A DNA stretch of 17,965 bases from an uncultured Muribaculaceae bacterium. GTDB lineage: Bacteria > Bacteroidota > Bacteroidia > Bacteroidales > Muribaculaceae. The translations under genes and the position numbers were made by a program. The stretch spans positions 1 to 17,965 of the forward strand of contig CAJTKG010000046.1 of the NCBI GenBank assembly GCA_910576935.1, read 5' to 3'. Positions 15,001-17,965 of the stretch are shown piece after piece. Every line of letters starts with the position of its first letter. Position 1 is the first letter of the stretch. The notes beneath the pieces were generated by a model. It had not been told where the DNA came from, made no database searches, and was given only the letters and a program-made list of their open reading frames with translations.

Positions 15001-16304
15001 CGTATGATGTATAGTTTTCGAGTGAAAATGTGCTTTATTACGTCCTCTTTGACTTTAAACTCAAGTTTTATCACAGCCGTGCCCGTGACATTGTCGGCTA
15101 TCTCGCCTATTATTTCACAAGTGGCGTCGACCTGCGGCGGGCGCGAGAAAATCTCGCTGCCGCTCTCGACGGTGAGAGTCACCTCGCAATCGGCCGGAGC
15201 GACAAGCGTGCCGTCGGTTAGACGACGCACCTGCGGTACTATCGCGAAGCTGCCCGACGAACCGAATGTGGCATAGAATTCATCGCCGCGCTGCTCGACC
15301 AGGTAGGCCGGATATCCGCCGATGGGCGGATAAAACCTGACATCCAGCTCAATATTCCAGTCGGTGAAAGTGACCGGTATGACAATCAGGTCGTTGCGGG
15401 TGATATGGTCAAGTTCGTAGGCCAGCGCCGTGGTCCGGTCGGGCTGACTGTCGGAGCGAAGAAAATCAAACGACAGCACGTAATGGCCCGTAGGATGCGT
15501 CGACCGGGTTTCGAGAACATATCCTTCGAGAATGAGAGGGTTCGACGGGTCGCCTACCGCCACACCGCCGCCGTCGGGAACAAACACGAGGTCGGTCGAC
15601 GTCACGCCCTCGGGAAGGGTCGGAGCTTTTGAGCGCACGGTCTGCGTGCCGAGTATGTTGTAATCGGGCAAAAGGTTGACTGCTGTCGATGACGCGCCCG
15701 ACATGGTGGCGCGCTGCAACACCTGTGAGCTGACGACCGTCGAATGCGATCCTAACTCGAAACGCACCTTGGCATAGAGACGCACAACCTCGACGATGAT
15801 GTTGCGGCTGGCGAGATCGGTCAGGGGCACGTCGCGCAGTACGCCCGTCATAGGCACAAGGTCGCCGATGTTAATGGTCGAGCTCCATCGCTCCGTGTCA
15901 ATCGACTCGGGAGCGGGCTGACCGACGACAAAGCCGAAGTGCTCTGACGCGGTCGTGTAGTTGCCCATATTGGCAAAGGCATATATGGTGTAGACACCCG
16001 AGTCGAGATTGGTGCGGAACGATTCGGTCTCGACGGGAGTAGAGGGCAGACGTGTGCCGTCGAGGGCCGAGGCCTGCGAGCGGTCGATGATCTTGACCAC
16101 AGTGCCGCGGGCGTCGACAAATGCCATCCACCAGGTGTTGATTTTTTCAGTATCAAGAGCCTGCGGGTCGGCAGCGCGCGAACTTATCGACACCGATGCC
16201 TCAACCGGCGATACGGGTATTCCGTTGTCGTCGTCTTTCGAGCATCCGGCCGATATGACCGCAAATATAGCTGTCAGATAAAGGAGAATATTGTTTGCTT
16301 TCAT
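14997..16304 (-). CDS. Fimbrillin-like surface lipoprotein (435 aa)
   Basis: Lipoprotein with signal MKANNILLYLTAIFAVISAG and anchor C21. The following SKDDDN is an acid-rich stretch like the surface lipoprotein export signal of Bacteroides. The body looks like a fimbrillin/Mfa-type two-domain beta protein: an N-terminal beta strand EASVSISSRAAD, then WWMAFVDARGTVVKIIDR, then SGVYTIYAFANMGNY (a pattern common in FimA/Mfa proteins), then ITRNDLIVIPVTFTDWNIEL. The last 100 residues look like a further Ig-like domain. R43-A44 could be an Arg-type processing site. The open frame extends to 16361, but the ATG at 16304 is chosen because it gives a perfect lipoprotein signal and forms TGATG with the previous stop. 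It could be a tip, anchor or structural pilin; I cannot tell which. Its stop overlaps the giant gene's ATG. Confidence 0.78.
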   Translation of the reverse strand: MKANNILLYLTAIFAVISAGCSKDDDNGIPVSPVEASVSISSRAADPQALDTEKINTWWMAFVDARGTVVKIIDRSQASALDGTRLPSTPVETESFRTNLDSGVYTIYAFANMGNYTTASEHFGFVVGQPAPESIDTERWSSTINIGDLVPMTGVLRDVPLTDLASRNIIVEVVRLYAKVRFELGSHSTVVSSQVLQRATMSGASSTAVNLLPDYNILGTQTVRSKAPTLPEGVTSTDLVFVPDGGGVAVGDPSNPLILEGYVLETRSTHPTGHYVLSFDFLRSDSQPDRTTALAYELDHITRNDLIVIPVTFTDWNIELDVRFYPPIGGYPAYLVEQRGDEFYATFGSSGSFAIVPQVRRLTDGTLVAPADCEVTLTVESGSEIFSRPPQVDATCEIIGEIADNVTGTAVIKLEFKVKEDVIKHIFTRKLYIIR

Positions 16305-17860
16305 CACATTATTATTTCTGAATGGCGGAAAAGACTCCACGGTCTGACCATTATGGTACACTCAAGGTTGTCACGTTCTTCGATCACGACACCTTCACGC
16401 CCGATGCCCTTGAAGCTGAATGCAACCTGATAGACATGGTTTCGCACGATGCCGAACTCCATCGGGAATGTTCCTGCCGGACGGTCGGGATCGTTGTCGG
16501 CGACCGTGTGGCGTATCCAGGTGTAATAATAGCATATGCCCTGAGGGAAGAGACGTATCTCGGCCTGATCGTCGGGATTCATGGCGCTATAGGCCTTGGC
16601 CGCCTCCTCGGTCTCGAAATAGAGCACGTCGGCCTCGCCGGTCGAGATGCTCTGAGGTGTGTAGCGCCAGATGTCGTCGCCGTAAACTGCGGCGCGCGGG
16701 TTGGTGAGGTTGGCGTTGTTATGGAGCTGATAAGGCACGTAGTGGGCGCGAAGCACCAGGCCGGTCATACACGACGAGTTGGTGTGGTCGACGTGATGTG
16801 TGTTCTCGTCGGCATAGTCGAGCACGAAGCAGTTGTCGGCGCGTCGACCGCCGTCGCCTGTGACAGCAGCCAGACTGCGGGACTGAGTGAAATAGCCGTG
16901 ACTCTGTTCCGAGATCAGGGCAGCGCGGCTGTCGCCAAACCAGGCTTCGGTCGCTGCGGCGTCAGACGTGGCCGAAGACTTGGCGAGCGTATGAGGCTCG
17001 ATCACATATGACGTCGGGCGTCCGTCGGTCTTGGGGAGTGTGCCGGTATAGGTCCAGCTGTCGAAACAGCTTGTGCCCGACGAGGCCGGGCCGCTGATGC
17101 GCTTGAGAGCGTAAGACGGCTGCTGCATGACGTTGAACGGACACACGTGACTGACATATACGTCGGCAACGGCTCGTTTGTTGCGATCTACGGCCGTGTA
17201 GCGGTAATCGTTATGTGCGGCGTCCCACGTAGCGCCGGCGGGGTCATAGTCGATGCGGGCAACGGTGCGCTCGATCTCGACCTTGACATCATAGTTCTTT
17301 ATCGGATTGCCGTCGGCATCTGTCTCGCCGGTATTGATTATCGTTATGCGTTCGCCATTGTTGGCGTTGGCCATCGTGAAGCGGTTATATTGGTCAAAGC
17401 TGCCGGCACGCGTGAATGTTGACTGCGGTATATGATTCTGCAACCGGCCGAGTGTGGTAAAATCGGTCAGATCGCCCATGTTGGCCACGACCGCCATACG
17501 GGTGTTGTTGTTTATCGCATAGCTGCCGACGTTAAACTGCAGGGTCAGAGCCTTGTTTGTCTGGATAAAATCGGTATAGGTGAAATAGCGCGAATATTCG
17601 AGCAATGTCGAGGCTTCGCCGTTGAGGCCGTTGGCCGACGTATAGAAAAATACCGTCAGATCAGATACTTCATTCTCGCGGTTTATTGCACCGAGGTCGG
17701 GATGAGACTCGGCACGACTCGACACCGGCATGGTCAGACTGAGACGCACAATCGACCCTCGGGCGTCATCGGGCAGAGGCACGTCGGCCTCACCGCTGCA
17801 TGCGGCAAGCGACGCAACGGCGATAACGTATGAGATTATATATTTGAGTCTGTGCATCAT
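16304..17860 (-). CDS. FimA/Mfa1-type fimbrillin (type V pilus subunit)
   Basis: Predicted pilin exported as a lipoprotein. With the ATG at 17860 (518 aa) the signal ends SLAAC with C21 as anchor; the ATG at 17857 also fits, and 17890 is open but adds ten residues unlike a signal peptide. The N-terminal domain contains EVSDLTVFFYTS and VARIDYDP. The C-terminal fimbrillin domain is clear: LFPQGICYYYTWIRH, then FGIVRNHVYQVAFSFKGIG, then the closing strand LECTIMVRPWSLF. R49-A50 in VSSRAES lies close to where P. gingivalis FimA (R46/A47) is cut by an Arg-specific protease to let the subunit polymerize. It follows another fimbrillin end by 34 bp and its stop forms TGATG with the next start. Whether it is the shaft or an accessory subunit is open. 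Confidence 0.85.
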   Translation of the reverse strand: MMHRLKYIISYVIAVASLAACSGEADVPLPDDARGSIVRLSLTMPVSSRAESHPDLGAINRENEVSDLTVFFYTSANGLNGEASTLLEYSRYFTYTDFIQTNKALTLQFNVGSYAINNNTRMAVVANMGDLTDFTTLGRLQNHIPQSTFTRAGSFDQYNRFTMANANNGERITIINTGETDADGNPIKNYDVKVEIERTVARIDYDPAGATWDAAHNDYRYTAVDRNKRAVADVYVSHVCPFNVMQQPSYALKRISGPASSGTSCFDSWTYTGTLPKTDGRPTSYVIEPHTLAKSSATSDAAATEAWFGDSRAALISEQSHGYFTQSRSLAAVTGDGGRRADNCFVLDYADENTHHVDHTNSSCMTGLVLRAHYVPYQLHNNANLTNPRAAVYGDDIWRYTPQSISTGEADVLYFETEEAAKAYSAMNPDDQAEIRLFPQGICYYYTWIRHTVADNDPDRPAGTFPMEFGIVRNHVYQVAFSFKGIGREGVVIEERDNLECTIMVRPWSLFRHSEIIM

Positions 17861-17894
17861 TGATCGTTGATTGTGTATGATAAACATCATCGTA

Positions 17895-17965
17895 TCACAG
17901 ATCTGCGTCCTGGAGGACGACCTGCCATGAGTTGATGTAGATGGTGGTGTTGATCCAGCGGTTGC
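17895..17965 (-). CDS. C-terminus of a fimbrillin-type protein (partial, cut by window edge)
   Basis: Only the last 22 codons and the TGA stop are present. They read NRWINTTIYINSWQVVLQDADL. The alternating hydrophobic strand with a central Trp, followed by VVLQDADL, matches the final beta strand of FimA/Mfa1-type fimbrillins. It runs in the same direction as the next gene, which begins 34 bp on, so it is probably the preceding member of the same operon. The 5' part lies outside the window; the family call rests on a short stretch. Confidence 0.7.
   Translation of the reverse strand, partial: NRWINTTIYINSWQVVLQDADL

Noticed and set aside
16305..16361. Nineteen-residue N-terminal extension of the 435-aa lipoprotein
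   Set aside because: It would bury the lipoprotein signal peptide and lies within the upstream fimbrillin gene; the ATG at 16304 gives a perfect signal.
16322..17011. 229-aa plus-strand frame antisense to the fimbrillin gene
   Set aside because: The minus-strand frame has a lipoprotein signal and a clear fimbrillin C-terminal domain; the plus frame has neither.

Overview
The window looks like a chromosomal segment of a Bacteroidales bacterium, most likely Muribaculaceae or a close relative. The evidence is Bacteroidetes-type promoters (TTTG, about 20 bp, TAnnTTTG), starts without Shine-Dalgarno sites, FimA/Mfa1-type fimbrillins, a type IX secretion (T9SS) sorting domain on a giant secreted protein, the alternative Bacteroidetes GlmU-like protein and a DUF1573 protein. 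Placement at family level is inference.

Left part (1-5316), housekeeping. A tRNA-Phe(GAA) gene lies on the minus strand. Next comes a minus-strand pair: an M23 cell-wall peptidase gene followed 21 bp later by a small MerR-type regulator. Diverging from this pair is alaS (alanyl-tRNA synthetase), followed after 43 bp by a lipoprotein of the endonuclease/exonuclease/phosphatase fold. The alaS and M23 promoters face each other and overlap.

Middle part (5317-7630). A 49-codon small gene (Cys/His-rich N-terminus, one hydrophobic helix, basic tail) ends at a strong hairpin. Then come rfbC (dTDP-4-dehydrorhamnose 3,5-epimerase, minus) and, divergently, a GlmU-like sugar nucleotidyltransferase/acetyltransferase (plus). 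The short region between them resembles the alaS/M23 promoter region in sequence and spacing. A compact three-hairpin element fills the gap between the converging GlmU-like and DUF1573 genes.

Right part (7631-17965) is one minus-strand operon that enters from beyond the right edge. Its order of transcription is: the end of a fimbrillin-type protein, a complete FimA/Mfa1-type fimbrillin lipoprotein, a second fimbrillin-like lipoprotein, a 2320-residue T9SS-targeted adhesin-like protein, and a small periplasmic DUF1573 protein. The last four genes are linked by overlapping stop and start codons (TGATG, ATGA, GTGA), which suggests tight translational coupling. This links type V pilus subunits with a giant T9SS surface protein and is the most interesting system here. 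My reading is a surface fibre or adhesion apparatus. The assembly, T9SS and pilus-processing machinery is not in the window. No CRISPR array, transposase or phage gene was seen.
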